DNA of 64,000 nucleotides. It comes from Orlajensenia sp037404875. Its GTDB lineage: Bacteria; Actinomycetota; Actinomycetes; Actinomycetales; Microbacteriaceae. Where the stretch lies: contig NZ_JBBELO010000015.1 in the NCBI RefSeq assembly GCF_037404875.1, forward strand, positions 1 to 64,000, given 5' to 3'. This document shows positions 16,897-25,282 of this stretch, piece by piece (position 1 is the first letter of the stretch; every line of letters begins with the position of its first letter). The position numbers were made by a program, and so were the translations under genes. The notes under the pieces are model-generated. The model was not told the origin of the DNA and made no database searches. It worked only from the letters and a program-made list of their open reading frames with translations.

Positions 16897-17744
16897 TCGG
16901 CTCGGGGGAGCCGGTCTACGTCATCGGCGAGATCGGCCTCAACCACAACGGCGATGTCGAGATCGCCAAGCAGCTCATCGACGTCGCAGCCGACGCTGGT
17001 GCCCAGGCCGTGAAGTTCCAGAAGCGCACCCCCGAACTCGCGACGCCCGAGCACATGAAAGACGTTCCGCGCGAGACGCCGTGGGGCACGATGAGCTACC
17101 TCGACTACCGCCGCAGGGTGGAGTTCGGTCGCGACGAGTACCTCGAGATCGGCCGGCACGCCACCCGGCGCGGCCTGGACTGGTTCGCGTCTCCGTGGGA
17201 CGTTCCGTCGGTGGCGTTCCTCGAGGAGCTCGACGTCGTGGCGCACAAGGTCGCCTCCGCATCCGTGACCGATCTCGAGCTGCTGCGTGCGCTGCGCGAC
17301 ACGGGCAAGCCGATCATCCTGTCGACCGGCATGTCGACCCTGGAGGAGATCGATGCCGCGGTGGAGACGCTCGGCACGGAGCGCCTCGTGATGATGCACG
17401 CCACCTCGAGCTACCCGATGCCGGCGGAGGAGGCCAACATCCGCATGATCCCGAGCCTGCAGTGGCGCTATCCCGAGGTGCCTATCGGCTACTCGGGTCA
17501 CGAGCGCGGCCTGCAGATCTCACTCGCCGCCGTCGCACTGGGCGCGGTGAGCGTCGAACGCCACATCACCCTCGATCGCACGATGTGGGGAAGCGACCAG
17601 GCCGCCTCGCTCGAGCCGCAGGGCTTCGAGCACCTCATCCGCGACATCCGCATCATCAGCGAGGCGCTCGGCGACGGCGTCAAACGCGTCTTCCCGGGCG
17701 AAGAGGCGCCGAAGGCCAAGCTGCGCCGCGTTCCGGCGCTGTGA
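16869..17744 (+). CDS. neuB: N-acetylneuraminate synthase family protein lacking the SAF domain
   Basis: A 291-residue NeuB-type TIM barrel condensing phosphoenolpyruvate with an N-acyl amino sugar. Motifs are GEIGLNHNGDVEIAKQLID, AVKFQKRTPE, ILSTGMSTLEEI, MHATSSYPMPAEEAN, IGYSGHERG and VERHITLDRTMWGSD. The protein ends right after the barrel; the C-terminal antifreeze-like SAF domain (about 60 residues) of usual 340-350-residue NeuB proteins is absent. The ATG follows a perfect AGGAGG. The exact nine-carbon product is unknown, and no neuC/neuD-like gene is adjacent. Confidence 0.9.
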   Translation: MAVRIGQSLIGSGEPVYVIGEIGLNHNGDVEIAKQLIDVAADAGAQAVKFQKRTPELATPEHMKDVPRETPWGTMSYLDYRRRVEFGRDEYLEIGRHATRRGLDWFASPWDVPSVAFLEELDVVAHKVASASVTDLELLRALRDTGKPIILSTGMSTLEEIDAAVETLGTERLVMMHATSSYPMPAEEANIRMIPSLQWRYPEVPIGYSGHERGLQISLAAVALGAVSVERHITLDRTMWGSDQAASLEPQGFEHLIRDIRIISEALGDGVKRVFPGEEAPKAKLRRVPAL

Positions 17745-17745
17745 C

Positions 17746-19110
17746 GTGATGCGCCGCAGCCTCGTCGTCATCGCGGACTCCGACTCCTACGTCAAGTGGG
17801 GCGCGGCGCTCGCGACGCGGCTGCCGGCCGACTGGGATGCCCGGCTCGTCATCGTGCGCTCTCCGGTGCTGCCCAGCGCACGGCAGTTGGCGTTCGCGCT
17901 GCGCGGCACCCGCTTCACGCCCGATGAGGTGCGCGTCGCGGGCATCGACGAGCTCGCCGCAGTGGTGGCCTCCGAACGGCCGGATGCCGTGCTGCTGGCC
18001 CTTCGTGGACCGATGGTGCGGGTGGTGGTGCGCGTCATCGGCACCCTGCCGAACCGGCCGGTGCTTCTCAGTGGATTCCCCGGCATCACTATTCCGGCGG
18101 CGCGCAAGGCCGTCATCTACCGCGAGCAGGTCGACCTGGTCGTGCTGCACAGCCGGCGCGAGGTGCGCGACTTCGCCGCCAACGCGGCGACGATGCCGGT
18201 GAACACGGTCTTCGGCCTCGCGACGCTGCCCTTCCTCGAAGGGTCGGGCACGGGCGCTTCGCCGGCCGCTCGGGACTCCGTGGTGTTCGCGGCGCAGGCC
18301 ATGGTTCCGCGCACCCTCGAGGAACGCGTGCAGCTGCTGGGCTGGCTCGTGCAGGCCGCGCGCGCCCAGCCGCAGCACCGCATCGTGCTCAAGGTGCGGG
18401 CGCTGGCCGGCGAGGCGCAGACGCACTTCGAGGAGTACAGCCTCGCCGAGCTGCTGCACGCCCCCGAGTACGCGAGCGAGATCGGCAGCCTGCCGCCCAA
18501 CCTCCTCGTGGAGGACGGGCCGATGGCCGACCACCTCTCCCGGGCGCTCGCCCTCGTCACGATCAGCTCGACAGCCGCCCTCGAGGCGATCCAGCGCGAG
18601 ATCCCCGTGCTGCTTCTGGATGCGTTCGGCGTCTCGCCCGCTCTCATCAACACCGTCTTCGTCGGAAGCGGACTCTTCGGGGGAGCCGAGGCGCTCATCG
18701 CCGGCGACTACCGGCATCCCGACCCCGCATGGCTCGCCGAGAACTACTTCCACGGCACCGCCGACGACGACTGGGTCACCCGCCTCGAACAACTCGTGCT
18801 GCGCCGGGACATCCGTCCCCTCGAGCTCTCGCCGCAACGGCACAATCGCACCGGCGGTGCGCTGCGGCGTGCGTGGGACCGCAAGCGCATGCTCGGGCCG
18901 GAGGACGCGAGCGTGCTCGGCGCACTGGCACTCGTCATCGCCGTGCCGACACGGTGGACGCTGCGCCGGATGCGCGCCGTGCGGCGCCGGCTCTCAGGCG
19001 GAGTGCTCGGCGGCGTGGACGAGGTAGTGCTCGGCGTTGCGCCGGATGCCGGCCCGCTCGTCCTCCGTCAGGGCGCGGCGCACCTTGGCCGGAACTCCGG
19101 CAACGAGTGA
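17746..19110 (+). CDS. Putative glycosyltransferase, DUF6716-like
   Basis: A 454-residue protein directly after neuB (1-base gap). It looks like a GT-B-type transferase: an N-terminal Rossmann-like half and a C-terminal half with TISSTAALEAIQREIPVLLLD and a Gly-rich LFGGAEALIAGDYRHPDP, recalling polysialyl- and CDP-polyol-transferases. I place it in the actinobacterial DUF6716 group by recall. It probably transfers the CMP-activated sugar made by its neighbours, which is inference. GTG at 17746 or ATG at 17749 could start it. Its last 117 bases lie antisense to the gamma-carbonic anhydrase gene, so the natural C terminus may be near residue 415. Confidence 0.7.
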   Translation: MMRRSLVVIADSDSYVKWGAALATRLPADWDARLVIVRSPVLPSARQLAFALRGTRFTPDEVRVAGIDELAAVVASERPDAVLLALRGPMVRVVVRVIGTLPNRPVLLSGFPGITIPAARKAVIYREQVDLVVLHSRREVRDFAANAATMPVNTVFGLATLPFLEGSGTGASPAARDSVVFAAQAMVPRTLEERVQLLGWLVQAARAQPQHRIVLKVRALAGEAQTHFEEYSLAELLHAPEYASEIGSLPPNLLVEDGPMADHLSRALALVTISSTAALEAIQREIPVLLLDAFGVSPALINTVFVGSGLFGGAEALIAGDYRHPDPAWLAENYFHGTADDDWVTRLEQLVLRRDIRPLELSPQRHNRTGGALRRAWDRKRMLGPEDASVLGALALVIAVPTRWTLRRMRAVRRRLSGGVLGGVDEVVLGVAPDAGPLVLRQGAAHLGRNSGNE

Positions 19111-19521
19111 ACCCGGGGGCACGACGGTGCCCTCGAGCACGACGGCTCCGGCCGCGACGAGAGAGCCCGACCCGATGACCGCACCGTTCAGCACGGTGGC
19201 CGACATGCCGATGAGGCAGTCGTCCTCGATGGTGCAGCCGTGCAGCACCGCACCGTGGCCGACCGAGACTCCGGCACCGATCGCGAGCGGGTAGCCCTCG
19301 TCGACGTGACAGAGCACGCCGTCCTGCAGGTTCGACGCGGTGCCGAGCGTGATCGGCTCCGCCTCGGCCCGCAGCACCGCGTTGTACCAGACGCTCGAGC
19401 GCTCCTGCAGGCGCACGTCTCCGACGATGACGGCGCCCGCGGCGACGAAGGCGTCGTCGGCGATGACGGGAGCCGGCGCTCCGGCGAGGCCTTTCACGAC
19501 GGCGTGGGCATCAACACTCAT
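18994..19521 (-). CDS. Gamma carbonic anhydrase family protein
   Basis: A 175-residue left-handed beta-helix protein with repeated hexapeptides (IGAGVSVGHGAVLHGCTIEDDCLIG). Metal-ligand histidines of the trimeric gamma class are visible in NLQDGVLCHVDEG and in VGHGAVLHGC. Close relatives are YrdA/PaaY-type proteins, some of which have carbonic anhydrase or thioesterase activity; sequence alone does not decide. It is convergent with, and overlaps, the glycosyltransferase-like gene. Confidence 0.9.
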   Translation of the reverse strand: MSVDAHAVVKGLAGAPAPVIADDAFVAAGAVIVGDVRLQERSSVWYNAVLRAEAEPITLGTASNLQDGVLCHVDEGYPLAIGAGVSVGHGAVLHGCTIEDDCLIGMSATVLNGAVIGSGSLVAAGAVVLEGTVVPPGSLVAGVPAKVRRALTEDERAGIRRNAEHYLVHAAEHSA

Positions 19522-19544
19522 GGGACCACCCTAGGCTGGCGGTC

Positions 19545-20024
19545 ATGGTGAACACCGATCATCCCGCCGTGGACCGCGTTCGCACCGCCCTGGCCGCTCA
19601 CGGCCTCGAGCCCGAGATCACCTGGTTCGAGGTCGCCACCCCGACCGCGCAGGCCGCGGCGGAGGCGATCGGCACCGAGGTCGGCGCCATCGCCAACTCG
19701 CTCGTGTTCACCCTCGACGGCGAACCCGTTCTCGTGCTCACCTCGGGGGAGCACCGCGTCGACACGGCCTGGCTCGGGCAGCGGCTCGAGGGCACGCTCG
19801 AGCGGGCGTCGAAAGAGGTCGTGAAGCAGGCCACCGGGCAGGTGATCGGCGGGGTTGCCCCGGTCGGGCATCCCGAGCCGGTGCGCACGTTCGTCGACGT
19901 CTCGCTCGCGAAGTACGAGACCGTGTGGGCCGCCGCGGGCCATGCGCACACCGTGTTCCCGACGACCTACCCCGAACTGCTGCGGGTCACAGCCGGAACC
20001 CCGGTTCGCGTCACGCAGGACTGA
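19545..20024 (+). CDS. YbaK/EbsC-type aminoacyl-tRNA deacylase
   Basis: A 159-residue protein of the YbaK/ProXp family, which hydrolyses mischarged aminoacyl-tRNAs in trans. Features are AIANSLVFTLDGEPVLVLTSGEHRVD and the family core ASKEVVKQATGQVIGGVAPVGHPEPV, including the GxxxGGxxPxG segment, then FVDVSLAKYETVWAAAG. Divergent from the gamma-CA gene by 23 bases. The tRNA specificity is not decided by sequence. Confidence 0.9.
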   Translation: MVNTDHPAVDRVRTALAAHGLEPEITWFEVATPTAQAAAEAIGTEVGAIANSLVFTLDGEPVLVLTSGEHRVDTAWLGQRLEGTLERASKEVVKQATGQVIGGVAPVGHPEPVRTFVDVSLAKYETVWAAAGHAHTVFPTTYPELLRVTAGTPVRVTQD

Positions 20025-20033
20025 GAGCCGGCG

Positions 20034-21194
20034 CTACTCCTCGCGGGCGGCGCCCTGGGCCGCGCGCACGACGAACTGGTCGGGTGCGCCGAAGCCGGCC
20101 GAGGCGAACGCCTCCGCGATGGCGGACCTGACCGGGTCGACCTGCTCGAGCGGCACGAGGGCGATCGCCGCCCCGCCGAAGCCGCCGCCGGTCATGCGGG
20201 CGCCGACGGCCCCGGATGCCTGGGCCGTCGCGACGGCGAGGTCGAGTTCGGGTGCGGAGATCTCGAAGTCGTCGCGCATCGAGACATGCGACGCGTTCAG
20301 CAGGTCGCCGATGGCGCGCGGCCCGCGCTCGCGCAGGGTCCGGACGGTGTCGAGTACGCGCTGGTTCTCCGTGACGACGTGGCGCACCCGGCGGAACGTC
20401 TCGGCATCCAGGACCTCGGCCGCGTGCGGAAGGTCGGAGACGTTGACGTCGCGCAGCGAGTCGGCCCCCAGCGCCCGCGCTCCAGCTTCGCAGGAGGCTC
20501 GCCGGGCAGCGTAGCCGCCCGTGGAGTGCTCGTGGCTGACCTTCGTGTCGGTGATGAGCACCGCCAGTCCGGCAGCGTCGAAGCCGAGGGGGATGACCTC
20601 CGAAGCCAGGCTGCGGCAGTCCAGGAACACGCCGGAGTCGGCCCGGCCGAGCAGCGAGGCGGATTGGTCCATGATTCCCGTGGGCGCGCCGACGGCCCGG
20701 TTCTCGGCGAGCTGGCCGACCTTGGCGAGGGTGCGCCGGTCGAGGTCCAGGCGCCAGAGATCGTTCAGCGCGATCGCCATCGCACTCTCGATCGCGGCCG
20801 ACGACGACAGGCCGGCGCCGACGGGAACGTGGGAGTCGATGACGACATCCGCGCCCTGCAGCCTGCCGAGGCTCGCTCCGAACTCGCCGAGCGCCCAGGC
20901 GACACCGAGCGGGTAGGCCGACCAGCCCGAGAGTCGCTCCGGACGCAGCTCATCGAGGGAGATCTCGACGGCCTCCGGAGCGAATGAGGAGGCGACCCGG
21001 ATGACGGCATCCTCGCGCGGGGCGAGGGCGAGCTCGGTGCGTCGGTCGATCGCGAAGGGGAAGACGAACCCGAGGTTGTAGTCGGTGTGCTCCCCGATGA
21101 GGTTCACCCGGCCGGGCGCGGACCAGATGCCGGTGGGCCGGCGGCCGTAGCGCCGCTCGAAGCTCTCGCGCACGGTGGTGGAGAGGCCGCTCAC
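20034..21194 (-). CDS. galK: Galactokinase
   Basis: A 386-residue GHMP kinase phosphorylating galactose to galactose 1-phosphate. The signature galactose-binding stretch APGRVNLIGEHTDYNLGFVFP, the ATP loop VPVGAGLSSSAAIESAMA, the GIMDQSASLLG segment with the catalytic Asp and the C-terminal GARMTGGGFGGAAIALV are all present. The GTG start overlaps the galT stop (GTGA). This is the second gene of the Leloir operon. Confidence 0.97.
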   Translation of the reverse strand: MSGLSTTVRESFERRYGRRPTGIWSAPGRVNLIGEHTDYNLGFVFPFAIDRRTELALAPREDAVIRVASSFAPEAVEISLDELRPERLSGWSAYPLGVAWALGEFGASLGRLQGADVVIDSHVPVGAGLSSSAAIESAMAIALNDLWRLDLDRRTLAKVGQLAENRAVGAPTGIMDQSASLLGRADSGVFLDCRSLASEVIPLGFDAAGLAVLITDTKVSHEHSTGGYAARRASCEAGARALGADSLRDVNVSDLPHAAEVLDAETFRRVRHVVTENQRVLDTVRTLRERGPRAIGDLLNASHVSMRDDFEISAPELDLAVATAQASGAVGARMTGGGFGGAAIALVPLEQVDPVRSAIAEAFASAGFGAPDQFVVRAAQGAAREE

Positions 21195-22357
21195 GCGTGG
21201 CTCCCTTCGACGATGACGGGTGTCTGCTCGTCGGCGCGGGCGATGGCCGCGCGGATGGCGGCGGCCGCCTGCTCGGGCGGCACGTCGCCGATCCATGCTC
21301 CCATGGCGGCTTCGCTGCCGGCGAGGTACTTGAGCTTGTCGGCCGCCCGGCGCGGGCTCGTGATCTGCAGCATGAGCCGGATCTCGTCGCGCCCGACGTG
21401 CACGGGCGCCTGGTGCCAGGCGGCGATGTAGGGCGTCGGCGTCTCGTAGAGGGCGTCGACACCGCGCAGCAGCCGCAGGTAGAGCACGGCGAGTTCGTCG
21501 CGTTCTGCGAGCGTCGTCGCGGCGAAGTCGGGAACGTGACGGTGGGGCAGCATGTGCACCTCGATGGGCCAGCGAGCGGCGAAGGGCACGAAGGCGCTCC
21601 AGTGCTCCCCGCGCAGCAGGAGGCGCTCGCCCGCCTGCTCGCTCGCGAGGATGTCCGCGAAGAGCCCGGGCCCGTAGCGCTCGATCGAATCGAGCAATCG
21701 CGCGGTGCGCGGCGTGACATAGGGGTAGGCGTAGATCTGTCCGTGCGGATGGTGCAGGGTGACGCCGATGGCCTCGCCGCGGTTCTCGAACGGGAAGACC
21801 TGCTCGATGCCGGGCAGCGCCGAGAGGGCGGCGGTGCGATCGGCCCACGCCTCGATGACGGTGCGCGCCCGCGAGAGCGTCTGCGTGCCGAAGGAACCGG
21901 TGTGGGCAGGGCTGAAGCACACGACCTCGCAGCGGCCCACCGACGGCAGCGTGCGGCCGAGGCCCACGCGGGAGAGCTCGGCGAGGTCGATGGGGTGCTC
22001 GGCGAGCAGCGGCCCGAACGAGGGCGACTTGTTCTCGAACACGGCCACGTCGTACGTGCTGGGGATCTCCGAGGCGTTGCCTGAGGACTGCGGCGCGAGC
22101 GGGTCGAGGCTGGCCGGGGGCAGGAACACCCGGTTCTGGCGCGCGGCGGCGATCGAGATCCACTCACCCGTGAGCGGGTCCTGTCGCATGGTGGCCGTCT
22201 CGGGGCGCGCGTCGAGCTCGCGCAGGTCGGGTGCGCGTTCCGGATCGAGCGTCGTGTCGGCGTCGTCGAAGTAGATGAGCTCGCGGCCGTCGGCGAGGTG
22301 ATGGCGACGTCGCGTGATGCGCTCGTCGACGGCGCTCGGTTGTGCTGTCGTGTGCAT
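21191..22357 (-). CDS. galT: Galactose-1-phosphate uridylyltransferase
   Basis: A 388-residue HIT-superfamily enzyme exchanging UMP between UDP-glucose and galactose 1-phosphate. The catalytic His-Pro-His is in VTLHHPHGQIYAYP; MRQDPLTGEWISIAAARQNR and VVCFSPAHTGSFG are typical upstream elements, and WPIEVHMLPHRHVPDF supplies a later metal/phosphate site. The ATG at 22357 is used because the upstream extension falls in the AT-rich regulatory gap. It is coupled to galK and divergent from the DeoR-type gene. Confidence 0.97.
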   Translation of the reverse strand: MHTTAQPSAVDERITRRRHHLADGRELIYFDDADTTLDPERAPDLRELDARPETATMRQDPLTGEWISIAAARQNRVFLPPASLDPLAPQSSGNASEIPSTYDVAVFENKSPSFGPLLAEHPIDLAELSRVGLGRTLPSVGRCEVVCFSPAHTGSFGTQTLSRARTVIEAWADRTAALSALPGIEQVFPFENRGEAIGVTLHHPHGQIYAYPYVTPRTARLLDSIERYGPGLFADILASEQAGERLLLRGEHWSAFVPFAARWPIEVHMLPHRHVPDFAATTLAERDELAVLYLRLLRGVDALYETPTPYIAAWHQAPVHVGRDEIRLMLQITSPRRAADKLKYLAGSEAAMGAWIGDVPPEQAAAAIRAAIARADEQTPVIVEGSHA

Positions 22358-22382
22358 GGCGCTCTCACTGTACGTGTGTTGG

Positions 22383-22432
22383 CAAAACGAAACAAGTGCA
22401 CTTGCGTATTGCATGAAAAGCAAAAGTAAAAG
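22383..22432. promoter_or_regulatory. Six-base-periodic A-tract operators between galT and deoR
   Basis: This short, unusually AT-rich gap holds GAAAAG (22415-22420), CAAAAG (22421-22426) and TAAAAG (22427-22432) in strict tandem. On the other side lie CAAAAC (22383-22388) and GAAACA (22389-22394). A palindrome AAGTGCACTT (22394-22403) separates them. DeoR-family repressors such as AgaR bind arrays of short TTTC-like repeats, so the adjacent DeoR protein is the obvious candidate for both divergent transcripts. Confidence 0.55.
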
Positions 22433-22443
22433 AAGATCGGAGT

Positions 22444-23274
22444 GTGAGCGCTGAAACCGTCGAGCCGCTGCCGGCCACCGTTCGGCGTGATCGCATCCTG
22501 GCGGCAATCAGCGAGCGCGGCTTCGTGCGGGTCACCGATCTCGCCGACAGCTTCGGGGTCTCGGGAGTGACGGCACGCGCCGACCTCGACGCTCTCGTGG
22601 AAGCGGGTGCCGTTCGGCGTGTGCACGGCGGCGCGGTACCGGCGACCACCGGTGCGACCAAGCCCCACCGCGAGCCGTCGTTCGAGGAGGCGCTCGCCGC
22701 ATCCGTGGTTCCGAAGCAACGCATCGGCGAGCTCGCGGCCTCGTTGGTGACCAGCGGTCAGAGCGTGATCCTCGACGTGGGTACGACGACGTTGGCCGTC
22801 GCACGAGCGCTCAAGGCGCGACGGGATCTCGCCGATCTCGTCGTGGTCACGAACGGGCTCTCGATCGCGCTCGAACTCGAGAGCGCGATCCCGCGGTTCA
22901 CCGTGATCGTGACCGGAGGTGCACTGCGGCCACTGCAGCACTCGCTCGTGGACCCGCTCGCCGACGCGGTTCTCGGCCGGGTGCACGCCGACATCGCCTT
23001 CATCGGGTGCAACGGGGTCGACATGGTCGGCGGCATCACGAACGTGAACCTGCCCGAGGCCGCTGTGAAGGAACGGATGCTGCACGCCGCGGAGCGCGCC
23101 GTTGTCGTCGCCGACTCCTCGAAGCTCGGCCGCATCCACCTCGGACGTGTCGCGCCCCTCGCCGATGTCGATACGCTCGTGACGGATGCCGAGGCACCGG
23201 GTGCCGTCATCGACGAGCTCCGTTCCGCCGGCATCGAGATCCTCACCACCCCCATCGAAAGCCTGGACTCATGA
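22444..23274 (+). CDS. DeoR-family transcriptional regulator of galactose genes
   Basis: A 276-residue DeoR/GlpR protein. The winged helix (about residues 14-70) has the recognition helix GVSGVTARADLDALVEAG followed by VRRVHGGAV. The DeoRC domain carries ILDVGTTTLAVARAL, VVTNGLSIALEL, FIGCNGVDMVGGITNVN and VVADSSKLGRIHLG. Starts at GTG 22444. It is divergent from galTK and coupled to galM (ATGA), so it probably represses the Leloir genes in response to a sugar phosphate; ligand inferred. Confidence 0.9.
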   Translation: MSAETVEPLPATVRRDRILAAISERGFVRVTDLADSFGVSGVTARADLDALVEAGAVRRVHGGAVPATTGATKPHREPSFEEALAASVVPKQRIGELAASLVTSGQSVILDVGTTTLAVARALKARRDLADLVVVTNGLSIALELESAIPRFTVIVTGGALRPLQHSLVDPLADAVLGRVHADIAFIGCNGVDMVGGITNVNLPEAAVKERMLHAAERAVVVADSSKLGRIHLGRVAPLADVDTLVTDAEAPGAVIDELRSAGIEILTTPIESLDS

Positions 23275-24197
23275 CCGCACCCACCGGAGAGCAGTTCGAA
23301 CTGCGCTCCAGCACGCCTTCCGGCGCCCTGACCGCGACGATCACCGAGGTGGGCGCGTCGTTGCGGGGCCTGCGTCTCGGCGAGATCGACCTCGTGCAGC
23401 CCTATGCGACCGACGCGCCCGCGCCGGCGTGCTCCGGGGTCGTGCTCGTGCCGTGGGCCAACCGGGTGCGCGACGGACGCTGGCAGGACGGCGACACCAC
23501 GCGGCAGCTCGCCCTCACCGAGCCCGACAAGAACAACGCCATCCACGGGCTGCTGCGCTACGCGCCCTACCGGGTCGCAGAGCGGTCGGATGCCGCACTG
23601 ACGCTCGCGGCCGAGGTCTTCCCGCAGCTGGGTTACCCGTACCACCTCGACACGAGTGTGCGCTACGCGCTCGTCGACGACGGCATCGAGGTGACCCACA
23701 CGCTGACCAACGTCGGCACGGGAGAGGCCCCCGTGACCGTGGGCACGCATCCGTTCCTCACGATCGGCGACCTCTCCGCCGCGGAGCTGACGGTTCGGGT
23801 CGCCGCGAAGACGCACATCGACGTCGACGACCGCCTGAACCCGACGGGCCTCACGCCCGTAGACGGCACCCCGTTCGACCTGCGCAATGGTGTGCGGGTC
23901 GGCGAGATCGACCTCGACGACGCCTGGGCCGACGTGATCGTGAAGGGCGGGGAGTCGGTGCACTCGCTGACTGCCGACGACGGTCGCTCCGTCTCCATGT
24001 GGGCCGATGAAAACTTCGGCTTCGTGCAGGTCTACAACACCCACGTCTTCCCCTCGGTCGACGGGCCCGTCTGGGCGGTCGCGATCGAGCCGATGACCGG
24101 TCCCGCGGATGCGTTCAACTCGGGCGCGGGGCTGCGCCGGCTCTCGCCGGGCGAGAGCTGGAGCATCCGTTGGGGCATCCGCTTCGGAGGGTTCTGA
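23271..24197 (+). CDS. Aldose 1-epimerase family protein (galactose mutarotase-like)
   Basis: A 308-residue galactose-mutarotase-fold protein interconverting sugar anomers before galactokinase. Visible elements are PWANRVRDGRWQ (substrate Arg), AIHGLLRY with the catalytic His, GVGTHPFLTI-like VTVGTHPFL (second His) and the late WAVAIEPMTGPADAFN with the catalytic Glu. Translation is coupled to deoR (ATGA) and to the LLM gene (TGATG). YihR-type paralogues acting on other sugars look similar, but the gal context supports mutarotase. Confidence 0.88.
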   Translation: MTAPTGEQFELRSSTPSGALTATITEVGASLRGLRLGEIDLVQPYATDAPAPACSGVVLVPWANRVRDGRWQDGDTTRQLALTEPDKNNAIHGLLRYAPYRVAERSDAALTLAAEVFPQLGYPYHLDTSVRYALVDDGIEVTHTLTNVGTGEAPVTVGTHPFLTIGDLSAAELTVRVAAKTHIDVDDRLNPTGLTPVDGTPFDLRNGVRVGEIDLDDAWADVIVKGGESVHSLTADDGRSVSMWADENFGFVQVYNTHVFPSVDGPVWAVAIEPMTGPADAFNSGAGLRRLSPGESWSIRWGIRFGGF

Positions 24198-25243
24198 TGG
24201 GCATGCAGATCGGCATGATGCTGAACTATGCCGGCGGATTCCGGGAGACCGCCGCCGAGGTCGGCGAGCTCGAGAAGGCCGGCGTCGACATCGTCATCGT
24301 TCCCGAGGCGTACTCGTTCGATGCGGTCAGCCAGCTCGGCTACCTGGCCGCGTCGACGTCGAGCATCAAGCTCGCCAGCGGCATCCTGCAGATCTACACC
24401 CGCACGCCGTCGCTGACGGCCATGACGGCGGCCGGCCTCGACTTCGTCTCCGACGGGCGCTTCGTGCTGGGCATCGGTGCATCGGGGCCACAGGTGATCG
24501 AGGGCTTCCACGGCGTTCCCTACGACGCGCCGTTGCGCCGCACGCGCGAGATCATCGAGATCTGCCGCATGGTGTGGCGGCGCGAGAGGGTGGAGTACAA
24601 CGGGCGCAGCTACCAGGTGCCGCTGCCCGCCGAGAAGGGCACGGGGCTCGGCAAGCCGCTCAAGCTCATCAACCACCCTGTGCGCGAGCGCATCCCCATC
24701 GTGGTCGCCGCCCTCGGCCCGCAGAGCGTTCGGCAGACGGCCGAGATCGCCGACGGCTGGATGCCGATGTTCTTCCACCCCGAGAAGGCCGCCGATGTCT
24801 GGGGTGACTCGCTGGCGACCGGCCGCACCAAGCGCGATGCCGCACTGGGCGACCTCGAGGTGTTCGCGAGCCCGGCCCTGTACATCGGCGAGAACGCGGA
24901 TGCGGTGCTGCCTCTCGTGAAGCCGCAGATCGCGCTCTACGTGGGCGGTATGGGCGCGCGTGGCAAGAACTTCTACAACGACCTCGTCTCGCAGTACGGC
25001 TTCGAGGCCGAGGCCGCGCGCATCCAGGACCTGTACCTGGATGGGCGCAAGGACGAGGCGATCGCCGCGGTGCCCGATGAGCTGGCGCGTGCCATCAATC
25101 TCATCGGAACGCCGAGCGAGGTCGCGGAGCGCGTGGCCGCGTTCGCCGAGGCGGGTGTCACCACCCTCGCGGTCACTCCGCTCGGCCGTACTTCGCAGGA
25201 GCGCATCGCCCTCATGAGCGGCCTGCGCGCCATGACGAGCTGA
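24197..25243 (+). CDS. LLM-class F420-dependent oxidoreductase
   Basis: A 348-residue luciferase-like monooxygenase-fold protein of the F420 branch related to mycobacterial Rv3520c. It has the barrel motifs GIMLNYAGGF-like MQIGMMLNYAGGF, IVPEAYSFDAVSQLGYLA, RTPSLTAMTAAGLDFVSDGRFVLGIGASGP and VVAALGPQSVRQTAEIADGW. It would use reduced deazaflavin F420 on an unknown substrate. ATG at 24197 preceded by GGAGGG. Co-transcribed with galM by position, with no clear functional link. Confidence 0.88.
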   Translation: MGMQIGMMLNYAGGFRETAAEVGELEKAGVDIVIVPEAYSFDAVSQLGYLAASTSSIKLASGILQIYTRTPSLTAMTAAGLDFVSDGRFVLGIGASGPQVIEGFHGVPYDAPLRRTREIIEICRMVWRRERVEYNGRSYQVPLPAEKGTGLGKPLKLINHPVRERIPIVVAALGPQSVRQTAEIADGWMPMFFHPEKAADVWGDSLATGRTKRDAALGDLEVFASPALYIGENADAVLPLVKPQIALYVGGMGARGKNFYNDLVSQYGFEAEAARIQDLYLDGRKDEAIAAVPDELARAINLIGTPSEVAERVAAFAEAGVTTLAVTPLGRTSQERIALMSGLRAMTS

Positions 25244-25282
25244 AACCGGCGCAGCGACCGGCCCGCATGCCATGATCGGGGT

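Noticed and set aside
20950..23139. A 729-codon minus-strand open frame across galK, galT and the DeoR gene
   Set aside because: It crosses three real genes in other frames, is Arg/Ser/Pro-rich and has no family motif.
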